From positions 1 through 64,000 of the forward strand of contig NZ_OY730239.1 of NCBI RefSeq assembly GCF_963422545.1: a DNA stretch of 64,000 nt, given 5' to 3'. Below, in pieces: positions 45,903 through 53,843 of the stretch. The notes below the pieces were generated by a model. It did no database searches. It was not told the origin of the DNA and worked only from the letters and a program-made list of their open reading frames with translations. The stretch is from an uncultured Flavobacterium sp. (GTDB lineage: Bacteria > Bacteroidota > Bacteroidia > Flavobacteriales > Flavobacteriaceae). How positions within the stretch are numbered: the first letter of the stretch is position 1; the number at the start of each line of letters is the position of its first letter. The translations under genes and the position numbers were made by a program.

Positions 45903-47015
45903 ATGTTACTTTCAGAAATAATAACGGACAGAATAAGGAAAGAAGGCGCAATATCTTTTCATGATTTCATGGAAATGGCTTTGTATTATCCTGAATTGGG
46001 TTATTATAATTCTGCCCAAAACAAGATTGGATCAGATGGTGATTTTTATACCAATGCAAATCTCTCCAATGCTTTTGGTGCTATGATAGGCCGTCAAATT
46101 GAGGAAATGTGGCAGATTTTAGAAAAAAAACCATTCCAGATAGTCGAATATGGTGCCGGAACAGGTTTATTATGTCATGATATTTTAGACTATCTGAAAG
46201 GCAATAAAAATTTATATGATAATTTGTCTTATTGCATTATTGAGAAGAGTACCGACATGCTGGAAAAACAAAAAAAATATTTGCATGAGAAAGTAAGCTG
46301 GCACAATTCTATTCTTGAAATCCCTGAAATAAACGGCTGTATTTTATCGAATGAGTTAATTGATAATTTTTCTGTTCATCAGGTAATTATGACAGAGCAA
46401 TTAATGGAAGTTTATGTGGATTATTCTAATGGTTTTATCGAAATATTAAAGCCTGCAAATAATGAACTCATTGATTATTTTGCAACACTAAATGTACAAT
46501 TACCAAAAGGATTTCGAACCGAAGTAAATCTTGAAGCTATTTTATGGATTAAAGAAATCGCACAATCACTAAACAAAGGATATGTAATTACGATTGATTA
46601 CGGAAATACATCATCAGAATTATATAGCAACCATAGAAATTGTGGTACGCTTATATGTTATAATAAACATCATACAAACAACAATCCATACCAATCTATA
46701 GGTTATCAAGACATTACATCTCACGTAAACTTTTCAGCTTTATCTCATTGGGGTATACAAAGCGGTTTAAAATGTAGCGGAATAACGGAACAAGCTTCTT
46801 TTTTATTAGGACTTGGCATCAAAGAATACCAAAACAAATCATTACAAACCAGTCCTGCGAATTTAACATCGGCATTACAGGAATCCATTATCAATTATAG
46901 ATTATTAATGGATATGGGAATGAAATTCAAGGTATTAATCCAGGAAAAAAATGTTCCGGAAAATATACTATCCGGTTTAAAATTTCAGAATACGTACAAA
47001 ACAATTTTAAGTTAA
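45903..47015 (+). CDS. MidA/NDUFAF7-family SAM-dependent methyltransferase
   Basis: 370 residues. ISFHDFMEMALYYPELGYY near the N-terminus and the SAM loop VEYGAGTGLL are the marks of the MidA (DUF185) family, whose eukaryotic member methylates an arginine of complex I. The later SNELIDNFSVH segment and VITIDYGNTSSELY fit as well. The bacterial substrate is unknown. Complete. Confidence 0.85.
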   Translation: MLLSEIITDRIRKEGAISFHDFMEMALYYPELGYYNSAQNKIGSDGDFYTNANLSNAFGAMIGRQIEEMWQILEKKPFQIVEYGAGTGLLCHDILDYLKGNKNLYDNLSYCIIEKSTDMLEKQKKYLHEKVSWHNSILEIPEINGCILSNELIDNFSVHQVIMTEQLMEVYVDYSNGFIEILKPANNELIDYFATLNVQLPKGFRTEVNLEAILWIKEIAQSLNKGYVITIDYGNTSSELYSNHRNCGTLICYNKHHTNNNPYQSIGYQDITSHVNFSALSHWGIQSGLKCSGITEQASFLLGLGIKEYQNKSLQTSPANLTSALQESIINYRLLMDMGMKFKVLIQEKNVPENILSGLKFQNTYKTILS

Positions 47016-47125
47016 AAACGGTATAACAATCCTGTGTAAATTCTTTTGCGCTCTTTTCTGTTAATTTTACTCCACAAAAAAAGCCCATCATTAGACGGAC
47101 TTTTTAAAAACAGCTGATAAATAAA

Positions 47126-47497
47126 TTATGCTGTTGGTATTTTTAATTTCCAACCTGCCTGAATCAGGTCAGGATTTTTGATAACATCTTTATTGGCTTC
47201 GTAAATTGTTTGCCATGAAACACCGTGCGCTTTTCCTATTTTTGATAGAGAATCACCACTTACAACGGTATAGTCTGTCGTAGTTCCTTCTACAACGGCA
47301 ATATTCATTACCACATCAGCCGATCTAAAATCAGGATCCAATTTTCCGTAAGCATTCCAAAGACTTTCTTTATCTTCTGCCGATTTTGCTGTACCGTCAA
47401 CATACAATACATTATCTTGTTCTCTTACCTGCAAATTTGCTACACTTAAATTAGTAGCCAAATCTGTTAACTCTCTGTATTTATCCACTAAATTCAT
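47126..47497 (-). CDS. BON-LysM protein, Kbp (YgaU)-like
   Basis: 123 residues without a signal peptide. An N-terminal BON-like domain (DNVLYVDGTAKSAEDKESLW) is followed by a C-terminal LysM (YTVVSGDSLSKIGKAHGVSW, ending LKIPTA). The layout equals E. coli Kbp/YgaU, a cytosolic K+-binding protein. Function by architecture only. It is encoded 6 bp after a BON lipoprotein, so the two form an operon. Confidence 0.8.
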   Translation of the reverse strand: MNLVDKYRELTDLATNLSVANLQVREQDNVLYVDGTAKSAEDKESLWNAYGKLDPDFRSADVVMNIAVVEGTTTDYTVVSGDSLSKIGKAHGVSWQTIYEANKDVIKNPDLIQAGWKLKIPTA

Positions 47498-47503
47498 AAC
47501 GTT

Positions 47504-47986
47504 CTATTTAATAGTTAACTTATTTTCAACTTTTTTAGGTTTCAATTCCTGTATGCTTTTTATCAAAGCTGGTAATTGAGTTTTTTTGATGTCTCCTGTA
47601 AGCGTTACTACACCATTTGCAACTGTAGCCGTTACACCAGTATAAGTTTTCACTACTTCACTTACCGAAGTATTTAAAACACTATCAGCATTAATTACAA
47701 CTGGAGCCGGAGCAGCAGCCACAGGTTCCGGAGCAGCAATCTCACAGTTATTCACTACTGATTTTACTCCTTTAATCCCCTTAGCGATACTCTCACAACT
47801 TGTTTTACAAGCAGCATCTTTACAAATACCAGAGATAGTAGCAATACCATCTTTTACAGTAACTTCCATTCCGGGCATGTCACCCATTTTTGCAGCGATC
47901 TCTTTTTGGATATCTGCATCTTTAGGACCACAAGCTACTAATGAAAAAGCAAGACACAGACCTAATAAAATTGATTTAACTTTCAT
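47504..47986 (-). CDS. BON-domain lipoprotein
   Basis: 160 residues. The lipobox SLVAC puts Cys19 as the lipidated residue. Two BON-like domains flank an Ala/Pro/Val-rich linker (AAPEPVAAAPAPVV): residues about 24-85 with extra Cys pairs (CKDAACKTSC) and about 105-160. BON domains bind phospholipids or membranes. Likely envelope located; role unknown. First gene of the operon with the Kbp-like protein. Confidence 0.82.
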   Translation of the reverse strand: MKVKSILLGLCLAFSLVACGPKDADIQKEIAAKMGDMPGMEVTVKDGIATISGICKDAACKTSCESIAKGIKGVKSVVNNCEIAAPEPVAAAPAPVVINADSVLNTSVSEVVKTYTGVTATVANGVVTLTGDIKKTQLPALIKSIQELKPKKVENKLTIK

Positions 47987-48151
47987 AATGATATTTTTTA
48001 AATTAATTAATTCTCTAAGTTAACGAATAAATTATTTAAATATTACATAATAATCCTACAATTTTTAATTATTAGCAATTTCTTAAAATTAGCGCATAAA
48101 AAAAGTCCTGAATTTTGCTATACCCAACCTTATGATTCTGAAACTTCTTAC

Positions 48152-48550
48152 TCAATTCGGAGAATAATCAACCTTAGTCAAAACCCGATCTTCAACATTC
48201 CCAACTACATCACCATATTTCGCCGTATATTGTTTTTTGATATCAATCCATTCCTGATCTTTTTTAAAATCTTCCCAGGCTTTTTTCATAGTATTTTTGT
48301 CCGGCCATTCTAAAAAATAAACAAACTCCGTCTTCTTATCTGATTTTGATTCATAAATAGATACAATTTTAAAGTTATATTTCTTCATGATACGCATCGC
48401 ATGATCGCGAAACCTTTCGTGGAATTCTTTCTTATTATTTTCGAAAATTTCATAAATACGCAATTGATAAACAGGACTTGCTTGTGTTGCATTTTGAGAT
48501 TTTACAATTGAAGTTGTGATTAATAATAAAGTCAATAGAAATAATTTCAT
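48152..48550 (-). CDS. NIPSNAP family secreted protein
   Basis: 132 residues with a signal peptide (LFLLTLLLITTSIVKSQ). VYQLRIYEIFENNKKEFHERF and YFLEWPDKNTMKKAWEDF match the NIPSNAP alpha/beta dimeric ferredoxin-like fold. The function of bacterial members is unknown. Single gene. Confidence 0.82.
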   Translation of the reverse strand: MKLFLLTLLLITTSIVKSQNATQASPVYQLRIYEIFENNKKEFHERFRDHAMRIMKKYNFKIVSIYESKSDKKTEFVYFLEWPDKNTMKKAWEDFKKDQEWIDIKKQYTAKYGDVVGNVEDRVLTKVDYSPN

Positions 48551-48705
48551 ATTTGGCGGTTTATAATAGGATTAATACTTAACAGAATAGTCGTTTTAAA
48601 ATTAAAACATTGATAATAACCTTTTTGCACTCAATCAAAAGTATAAATTTAAAATAACAATTTTCTAAATTAAATCTTATCGAAACGATTCATTTTTCCT
48701 GTTTA

Positions 48706-48880
48706 GTGAGATTGCTTTCGCCCCGGCGAACAGGTCGTTCCTCGCAAGGACTTTGATTGTCGATTATGATTGCGATCCTTCTCCCGAAGTTTCGGGACGC
48801 TCAGGAAGACAAATCTAAAGAAAAAAAAATCCGTATAAATCCGCGTTTTCGCAAAGCGAATCCATTTTATCAGCGTTTAA
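48706..48880. repeat. Interrupted repeats: TTGCGAGGAACG arm with nested insert and TTAATCCGCG-family half
   Basis: GTGAGATTGCT (48706 on) is separated from TCGTTCCTCGCAAGGAC (ends 48751) by an insert TTCGCCCCGGCGAACAGG. In the copy at 30118 these words are contiguous. Further on, ATCCGCG is followed by TTTTCGCAAAGCGAATCC (about 48845-48862). The 48551-48976 gap has no gene. Confidence 0.8.
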
Positions 48881-48976
48881 TTTCGCCAAGCTAATAGTAA
48901 AAAATGTTAATTTAAACTTCTTACTTTCTCATATTCAAACCACTCAAAAACCTCCTTTATATTTATTAATTTCAGA

Positions 48977-49008
48977 TTTGTGATTTGGCAATTTTCAGCC
49001 TATATTTG
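48977..49008 (+). promoter_or_regulatory. Promoter TTTG-N20-TATATTTG of dnaX
   Basis: TTTG at 48977-48980 and TATATTTG at 49001-49008 with a 20-nt spacer. The ATG at 49027 is 18 nt downstream, so the in-frame ATG at 48985 is too early. Confidence 0.75.
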
Positions 49009-49026
49009 CTATCGAATAAAAAGAAT

Positions 49027-50112
49027 ATGGAACAATTTGTAGTATCGGCTCGTAAGTATCGCCCACAGACCTTTAAGGATGTTGTAGGTCAGAAAGCCAT
49101 TACCAACACTTTGTTGAATGCTATTGACAGCAATCACCTTGCTTCTGCTCTTTTATTCACCGGACCTCGTGGAGTTGGAAAAACAACTTGCGCACGTATT
49201 TTGGCGCGCAAAATAAACCAACCCGGATATGACGATCCTAATGAAGATTTCGCTTTTAACGTTTTTGAGTTAGATGCAGCTTCAAACAACTCGGTTGATG
49301 ATATTCGTAACCTGATTGATCAGGTTCGAATCCCGCCACAAACCGGGCAATACAAAGTCTATATTATTGACGAGGTTCATATGTTGTCTTCGGCAGCTTT
49401 TAATGCTTTTTTGAAAACATTAGAAGAACCGCCTAAACATGCTATTTTTATCTTAGCAACAACAGAAAAACACAAGATTATTCCAACGATTTTATCTCGT
49501 TGTCAGATATTTGATTTCAAAAGAATTACGGTAAAAGATGCTAAAGAACATTTGGCTGACGTTGCAACAAGTCAGGGAATCAATTTTGAAGATGACGCTT
49601 TACACATTATTGCTCAAAAAGCTGATGGCGCAATGCGTGATGCTTTATCTATTTTTGACCGTGTCGTTTCATATTGCGGAACTAACTTAACGCGTCAGGC
49701 CGTAACCGAAAACCTAAACGTTTTAGATTACGAAACTTACATCACTATTACTGATTTACTTTTAGAAAATAAGATTCCTGATCTTTTGTTGGCGTACAAT
49801 GATATTCTGGCAAAAGGTTTTGACGGGCATCATTTTATTGCCGGTTTGGCTTCGCATTTTAGAGATTTATTAGTGAGCAAAACTCCTGCTACGATCACTT
49901 TACTTGAAGTTGGCGAACAGGCACAACAAATGTATGGTGTTCAGGCTCAGAAATGTTCTCAGGACTTTTTACTAAAAGGAATCGATATTGCAAATGACTG
50001 TGATTTAAAGTATAAATTAAGTCAGAATCAACGTCTTTTGGTCGAATTATGTTTGATGCAATTGGCCTCTATCAACTTTGATGGAGAAAAAAAAAAGTTG
50101 AGCAATTCATAA
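49027..50112 (+). CDS. dnaX: DNA polymerase III subunit gamma (zero frame of dnaX)
   Basis: 361 residues from the ATG at 49027. AAA+ clamp-loader subunit: Walker A GPRGVGKTT, Walker B YIIDEVHML, sensor 1 LATTEKH, and SRC arginine finger in LSRCQIF. The four Cys of the usual DnaX zinc module are missing between the Walker A and ELDAASNN. The zero frame reads EKKKLSNS and stops, so it gives a gamma-like form. The tau C-terminal part continues in the -1 frame. See the slip site at 50087. Confidence 0.93.
   Translation: MEQFVVSARKYRPQTFKDVVGQKAITNTLLNAIDSNHLASALLFTGPRGVGKTTCARILARKINQPGYDDPNEDFAFNVFELDAASNNSVDDIRNLIDQVRIPPQTGQYKVYIIDEVHMLSSAAFNAFLKTLEEPPKHAIFILATTEKHKIIPTILSRCQIFDFKRITVKDAKEHLADVATSQGINFEDDALHIIAQKADGAMRDALSIFDRVVSYCGTNLTRQAVTENLNVLDYETYITITDLLLENKIPDLLLAYNDILAKGFDGHHFIAGLASHFRDLLVSKTPATITLLEVGEQAQQMYGVQAQKCSQDFLLKGIDIANDCDLKYKLSQNQRLLVELCLMQLASINFDGEKKKLSNS
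50087..50097 (+). other. A10-G slippery site in dnaX
   Basis: The run is A10 (50087-50096) then G. Zero-frame codons are GAA AAA AAA AAG TTG, so A AAA AAG (50091-50097) sits in the same phase as the E. coli dnaX slip site. A -1 shift, or one extra A in the transcript, gives KKKVEQFIIPP and the tau region. No clear downstream hairpin or spaced Shine-Dalgarno was seen, so transcript slippage on A10 is the simplest mechanism. Confidence 0.7.
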
Positions 50113-50777
50113 TTCCGCCTACTTATTATAAAAATGGAGGATATTCTATTGTAGAAGTTCCAAGTAATAAAGCTGAAATTTCAAATAGCAAATCCCAAAT
50201 TCCAAACGCAGAACAGAATAGTAACACCAATTCTGAAGTAAAGGGAGAAACTGCCGCTGAAACTCCAAAAGTTGAAACGCCTATAGTTCCTAAACCTGAA
50301 GTTAGTACTGAACCTAAAGTTTCGGCTTTTTCTTTATCAAGTATTCGCAAGAAAAAAGAATTAGAAGCAGCCAATAAATCTTACGTAAAACCTACTTCTG
50401 TAATGCCAACGGAAGATTTTACAGAGACTGAAATGTTAGTGCAATGGACTAAATATGCGCAACGTTTGGGCGATAAAGGACACAAAATCATGCAATCGTT
50501 ATTATTAATTAACGATCCAACTTTAAACGGGACAACTATTACTTTTGAGTTACCCAACGAAGGTTCTAAACTAGATTTTGAAGGTCAGATTCATGGACTT
50601 TTAGGGCATCTAAAAGGACATTTACACAATCATGATATCACGATTCAGGTTAATGTAAACGAAACTATCGAAGTTAAAAGAAGTATGAACGATCAGGATC
50701 GATACAATCGTTTGATGGAAATCAATCCAAATCTTGATCTTTTACGTTCTACCTTTGGATTGGATTTAACTTCATAA
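50097..50777 (+). CDS. dnaX: Tau-specific C-terminal region of dnaX (-1 frame)
   Basis: From VEQFIIPPTYYKNGG the -1 frame is open to the TAA at 50777. A charged, low-complexity Pro/Glu/Ser linker (about 50145-50330) is followed by a folded end (FTETEMLVQWTKYAQRLG to LLRSTFGLDL) like the C-terminal domain of Bacteroidota DnaX. Full tau would be about 583 residues. There is no credible start of its own before 50403, and that ATG lies inside the region. Confidence 0.8.
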   Translation, partial: VEQFIIPPTYYKNGGYSIVEVPSNKAEISNSKSQIPNAEQNSNTNSEVKGETAAETPKVETPIVPKPEVSTEPKVSAFSLSSIRKKKELEAANKSYVKPTSVMPTEDFTETEMLVQWTKYAQRLGDKGHKIMQSLLLINDPTLNGTTITFELPNEGSKLDFEGQIHGLLGHLKGHLHNHDITIQVNVNETIEVKRSMNDQDRYNRLMEINPNLDLLRSTFGLDLTS

Positions 50778-50784
50778 GATTCTT

Positions 50785-50852
50785 TTTGCCACGAATATTT
50801 TTTTTGCCACGAATTCACGAATTATGATGAATTTAATTCGTGAATTCGTGGC
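50785..50852. repeat. CACGAATT-family repeat with a perfect 19-bp stem
   Basis: Arms 50806-50824 (GCCACGAATTCACGAATTA) and 50834-50852 are exactly complementary, 9-nt loop. A partial extra GCCACGAAT precedes it at 50788. It sits between the convergent dnaX and oxidoreductase genes and may stop both transcripts, though no T tract follows. Confidence 0.85.
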
Positions 50853-50873
50853 GGAAATTCTCAACAGTATGTA

Positions 50874-51452
50874 TTATTTATTTCGAAGTCCCAATTCATA
50901 CACTTTCTGCAACCATTTTTCTCTTTGAGAATCATTAGACCCTTTTATGACTCCGATGTAACTGACTTTTACAGGTTTTACTCCGCAGAATTCTAAAGTA
51001 GATTTTTTTAATTGATTAACACTTGGCCTTCCGAAGAACAACCTGTAATACCAACTTGGCTGATCTAAAGTCGTGATAATATGGGCCGTTTTTCCTGCTA
51101 GCAATTTATCCCACCAAACTGAATTTTCCCGGTATTGAAACGCCATCCCAGGCAAAAATAAGCGATCAATAAATCCTTTTGTAATTGCAGGAAGTCCGCC
51201 CCACCAAACGGGATGGATCCAAACTAAATGATTTGCATTTTTAATTTTCTGCCAGGATTCTATTAAATCAGGTTCTAATTCGGTTCGTTTTTGATAGCCA
51301 AACTGTAAATTAGGACTAAACTTTAATTCGGCAATTGTTATTGTATCCACTTCTGCTCCGGAAGCAGCAGCACCTTTCAGGTAAGATTCGGCTATTCCAA
51401 AATTAAAACCGGATGGATTTGGGTGTCCATTTATTATCAATATTTTTTTCAT
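50874..51452 (-). CDS. NAD(P)H-dependent flavodoxin-fold oxidoreductase (NQO1/MdaB/KefF family)
   Basis: 192 residues from the ATG at 51452. ILIINGHPNPSGFN at the N-terminus is the FMN phosphate loop. HPVWWGGLPAITKGFIDR is the conserved segment of NAD(P)H:quinone reductases of this fold. It reduces quinones or similar electrophiles. The Crp-like regulator gene lies 57 bp upstream on the same strand and may govern it. Confidence 0.87.
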   Translation of the reverse strand: MKKILIINGHPNPSGFNFGIAESYLKGAAASGAEVDTITIAELKFSPNLQFGYQKRTELEPDLIESWQKIKNANHLVWIHPVWWGGLPAITKGFIDRLFLPGMAFQYRENSVWWDKLLAGKTAHIITTLDQPSWYYRLFFGRPSVNQLKKSTLEFCGVKPVKVSYIGVIKGSNDSQREKWLQKVYELGLRNK

Positions 51453-51467
51453 GTGTTTCCTTTTTAA

Positions 51468-51475
51468 CAAAAATA
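51468..51475 (-). promoter_or_regulatory. -7 promoter element TATTTTTG of the oxidoreductase (minus strand)
   Basis: The minus strand reads TATTTTTG, 15 nt upstream of the ATG at 51452. Confidence 0.55.
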
Positions 51476-51509
51476 GTATTCCAATGAAAATTGATACTGG
51501 ACAAATGTC

Positions 51510-52070
51510 CTATAAAATGGCTTTTCTGATGCGGCTTAAATGCCTTGGTGTTATACCTAAATAAGACGCTAAATATTGAAGCGGAATCAACTGAAGGTAC
51601 TTTTGGTGATCTTGATAAAGCTCTTCGTAACGTTGCGTTCCTGATAATTTTTGAAAAGAAATCATTCGCTTCTGAAGTCTTACATGTTCCATTTCAGTTA
51701 ATTTACGTCCTATTTCCTGCCAATGAATATTTGATTTATAAAGTTTCTCTAAACTTTCACGACTAAGAACCTGCAATTCGGTATCGGCTAAAGCCTGAAT
51801 ATTTTCCTCGGCTATTTCTTGAGTTATAAAACTTGAAAATGAAGTCATAAATTCATTTTCGAAAGAAAAACAATTGGTAATTTCATCTCCTTGATGATTG
51901 AAAAAATAGGATCTTAAAATTCCTTTTTTGATAAAAACGATTTCATTACAAACCTGATTTTCGGTCAATAAAAGATCCCCTTTTTTGAGTTTTCGAAATG
52001 TAATTAAATCATCTAACTGATCTAATTCTTCCTGCGGTAAAACCTGAATGGATTGAAAAACGGATTTCAT
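51510..52070 (-). CDS. Crp/Fnr family transcriptional regulator
   Basis: 186 residues. An N-terminal cyclic-nucleotide-binding-like beta-roll (KKGDLLLTENQVCNEIVFIKKG) is followed by a C-terminal HTH (LASYLGITPRHLSRIRKAIL). There are no Cys residues for an Fe-S cluster, so it is not Fnr-like. The HTH shows a good recognition helix. It probably regulates the oxidoreductase beside it (inference). Confidence 0.87.
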   Translation of the reverse strand: MKSVFQSIQVLPQEELDQLDDLITFRKLKKGDLLLTENQVCNEIVFIKKGILRSYFFNHQGDEITNCFSFENEFMTSFSSFITQEIAEENIQALADTELQVLSRESLEKLYKSNIHWQEIGRKLTEMEHVRLQKRMISFQKLSGTQRYEELYQDHQKYLQLIPLQYLASYLGITPRHLSRIRKAIL

Positions 52071-52159
52071 TTTAAAACAAAAATTTATTTATTGAAAAGC
52101 TGAAAAAACTTTGTTATAATGTCGGTCCGCTGGAGCTTTTACAATATATATTAAAAAGA

Positions 52160-52741
52160 TTATTTTTTTGCTGTAAGAGCTCTTTCTATTCTTTTGTCCG
52201 GAACAAGCCATATTAAAGCTACGATAACATAACAAGCACCTGAAATCCATTCATTATAAAATGAAGAAACGATTCCAATAATATTTAGACCTGTAGAGAT
52301 TTTACCTTTTAAATCTTTACCAATAGCTTTTCTTAAAAGTGAATCTTTCCCTTCTGCGTCCAAAACCATTTTCTGAAGAATAATATAAGCCACTGCACAT
52401 CCAAATAAAATAATTCCATATAGTGCTAAAGGTGCTTTTTCAAAATTATGTTCTCCAACCCAACCTGTAGAAACCGGAATAAGTGATAACCAGAAAAGTA
52501 AATGCAAATTTGCCCAAAGGATTTTTCCGTTGATTTTGGTCAGACTGTGTATTAAATAATGGTGGTTATTCCAGTAAATTCCAACGTAAATAAAACTCAA
52601 AATATAACTTAAAAACTTAGGAATAAGTGGCTTTAAATCGACAAACTCAACTCCATGAGGGACTTTGATTTCTAGAATCATAATGGTTATGATGATTGCC
52701 AAAACACCATCACTAAAGGCTTCAAGTCTGGTTTTATTCAT
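52160..52741 (-). CDS. TMEM175 family potassium channel-like protein
   Basis: 193 residues with about five to six helices. The N-terminal RLEAFSDGVLAIIITIMILE holds the FSDG motif typical of the DUF1211/TMEM175 family; prokaryotic members are K+ channels without a P-loop. The rest includes LHLLFWLSLIPV. Upstream on the same strand lies a repeat block, and the gene is probably monocistronic. Confidence 0.88.
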   Translation of the reverse strand: MNKTRLEAFSDGVLAIIITIMILEIKVPHGVEFVDLKPLIPKFLSYILSFIYVGIYWNNHHYLIHSLTKINGKILWANLHLLFWLSLIPVSTGWVGEHNFEKAPLALYGIILFGCAVAYIILQKMVLDAEGKDSLLRKAIGKDLKGKISTGLNIIGIVSSFYNEWISGACYVIVALIWLVPDKRIERALTAKK

Positions 52742-52776
52742 TTATTATAAAATTACAATAATCAATATTAAAAAAG

Positions 52777-52891
52777 TTTGCCACGACTCGAGCGATAGCG
52801 AACAGGCGAAGCAATTTCACTAATTTTCACGAATTAATATTTTACATTATGCATAAAAAAATTCGTGCTGATTCGCGAAATTCGTGGCAAA
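52777..52891. repeat. CACGAATT-family inverted repeat with internal GCGATAGCGAACAGG insert
   Basis: Outer arms TTTGCCACGA (52777-52786) and TCGTGGCAAA (52882-52891). Inner TTTTCACGAATT faces AATTCGTG. Right after the left arm is an extra CTCGAGCGATAGCGAACAGG and CGAAGCAAT, which the copy at 50806 lacks. GCGAACAGG is also in the insert at 48724-48733. Confidence 0.8.
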
Positions 52892-52918
52892 AAAAACACT
52901 TACGCTGTAGCTTAAATA

Positions 52919-53809
52919 TTAAATTTTACCGTAATACATTGCTTTCACGATTCCGTCAGAAAGTCCAATTTTAGGGACGTAGATTTGGCGTGCTCCACTC
53001 CATTTCATGGCATTCAGATAAATTCTGGTTGCATGAATAATTACGTCGGCACGGTCAGAATTCAGACCTAATTCGGCAATTCTTTGTTCATAAGTCAATG
53101 AATTCAAAAATGCATATTGCGAATTGATGTAAATGTATGAAAGCGGTTTTTCCTGCTGTTTTCCGGACATTTTAAACAATTTATTGATATTTCCTCCTGA
53201 ACCAATCAACGTCACTTCATCATAATCTGCAGTGTTGGCTTTAATCCATTTTTCGATTTCATCCCAAACTACATCGCAAACCATATCATTTAATAAACGA
53301 ACGGTTCCGGCTTTAAAAGATCTTGAAGTAATCATTTTTCCGTCAGAGAATAATGTAAATTCTGTACTTCCGCCACCAACATCAACAAAAAGATAAGTTT
53401 CGTCAGTTTTCAATAAATGATGTAAATCTGTTGAAGCAATGATTGCGGCTTCTTTTTTACCATCAATAATTTCGATTTTAATGTCGGCTTTTTTCTTGAT
53501 CAAAGCGACAACTTCTTTAGAATTATAAGCTTCACGCATTGCCGAAGTCGCAAATGCCATATAACGTTCTACTTTATGTACTTTCATCAAAAGGTTGAAT
53601 GCTTTCATGGCATCAACCATTCTATCTATATTTTCTTCTGAAATTTCTCCTACAGTAAAGGCATCTTGTCCTAAACGAATCGGGACACGAACAAGTGAAC
53701 TTTTATTAAATTGCGGTTCTTTACCATCTTGTTCTACAACATTGGATATTAGTAATCTCATGGCATTTGAACCAATATCTATTGCTGCATATTTCCTTAT
53801 ATTAATCAT
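52919..53809 (-). CDS. ppx: Exopolyphosphatase, Ppx/GppA family
   Basis: 296 residues, the short form common in Bacteroidota. The actin-like phosphate loops AAIDIGSNAMRLLI and FVDVGGGSTEFTLF are intact, with LIGSGGNINKL as a later loop. It hydrolyses polyphosphate (or pppGpp) and lies downstream of ppk1 on the same strand, 34 bp apart. Kinase and phosphatase in one operon would balance polyphosphate. Confidence 0.93.
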   Translation of the reverse strand: MINIRKYAAIDIGSNAMRLLISNVVEQDGKEPQFNKSSLVRVPIRLGQDAFTVGEISEENIDRMVDAMKAFNLLMKVHKVERYMAFATSAMREAYNSKEVVALIKKKADIKIEIIDGKKEAAIIASTDLHHLLKTDETYLFVDVGGGSTEFTLFSDGKMITSRSFKAGTVRLLNDMVCDVVWDEIEKWIKANTADYDEVTLIGSGGNINKLFKMSGKQQEKPLSYIYINSQYAFLNSLTYEQRIAELGLNSDRADVIIHATRIYLNAMKWSGARQIYVPKIGLSDGIVKAMYYGKI

Positions 53810-53843
53810 GCTCCCTTTATGATTTGAAATTTTATTATTTATT

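Noticed and set aside
48985..49026. Upstream ATG of dnaX
   Set aside because: It precedes the -7 promoter box, so it would not be in the transcript.
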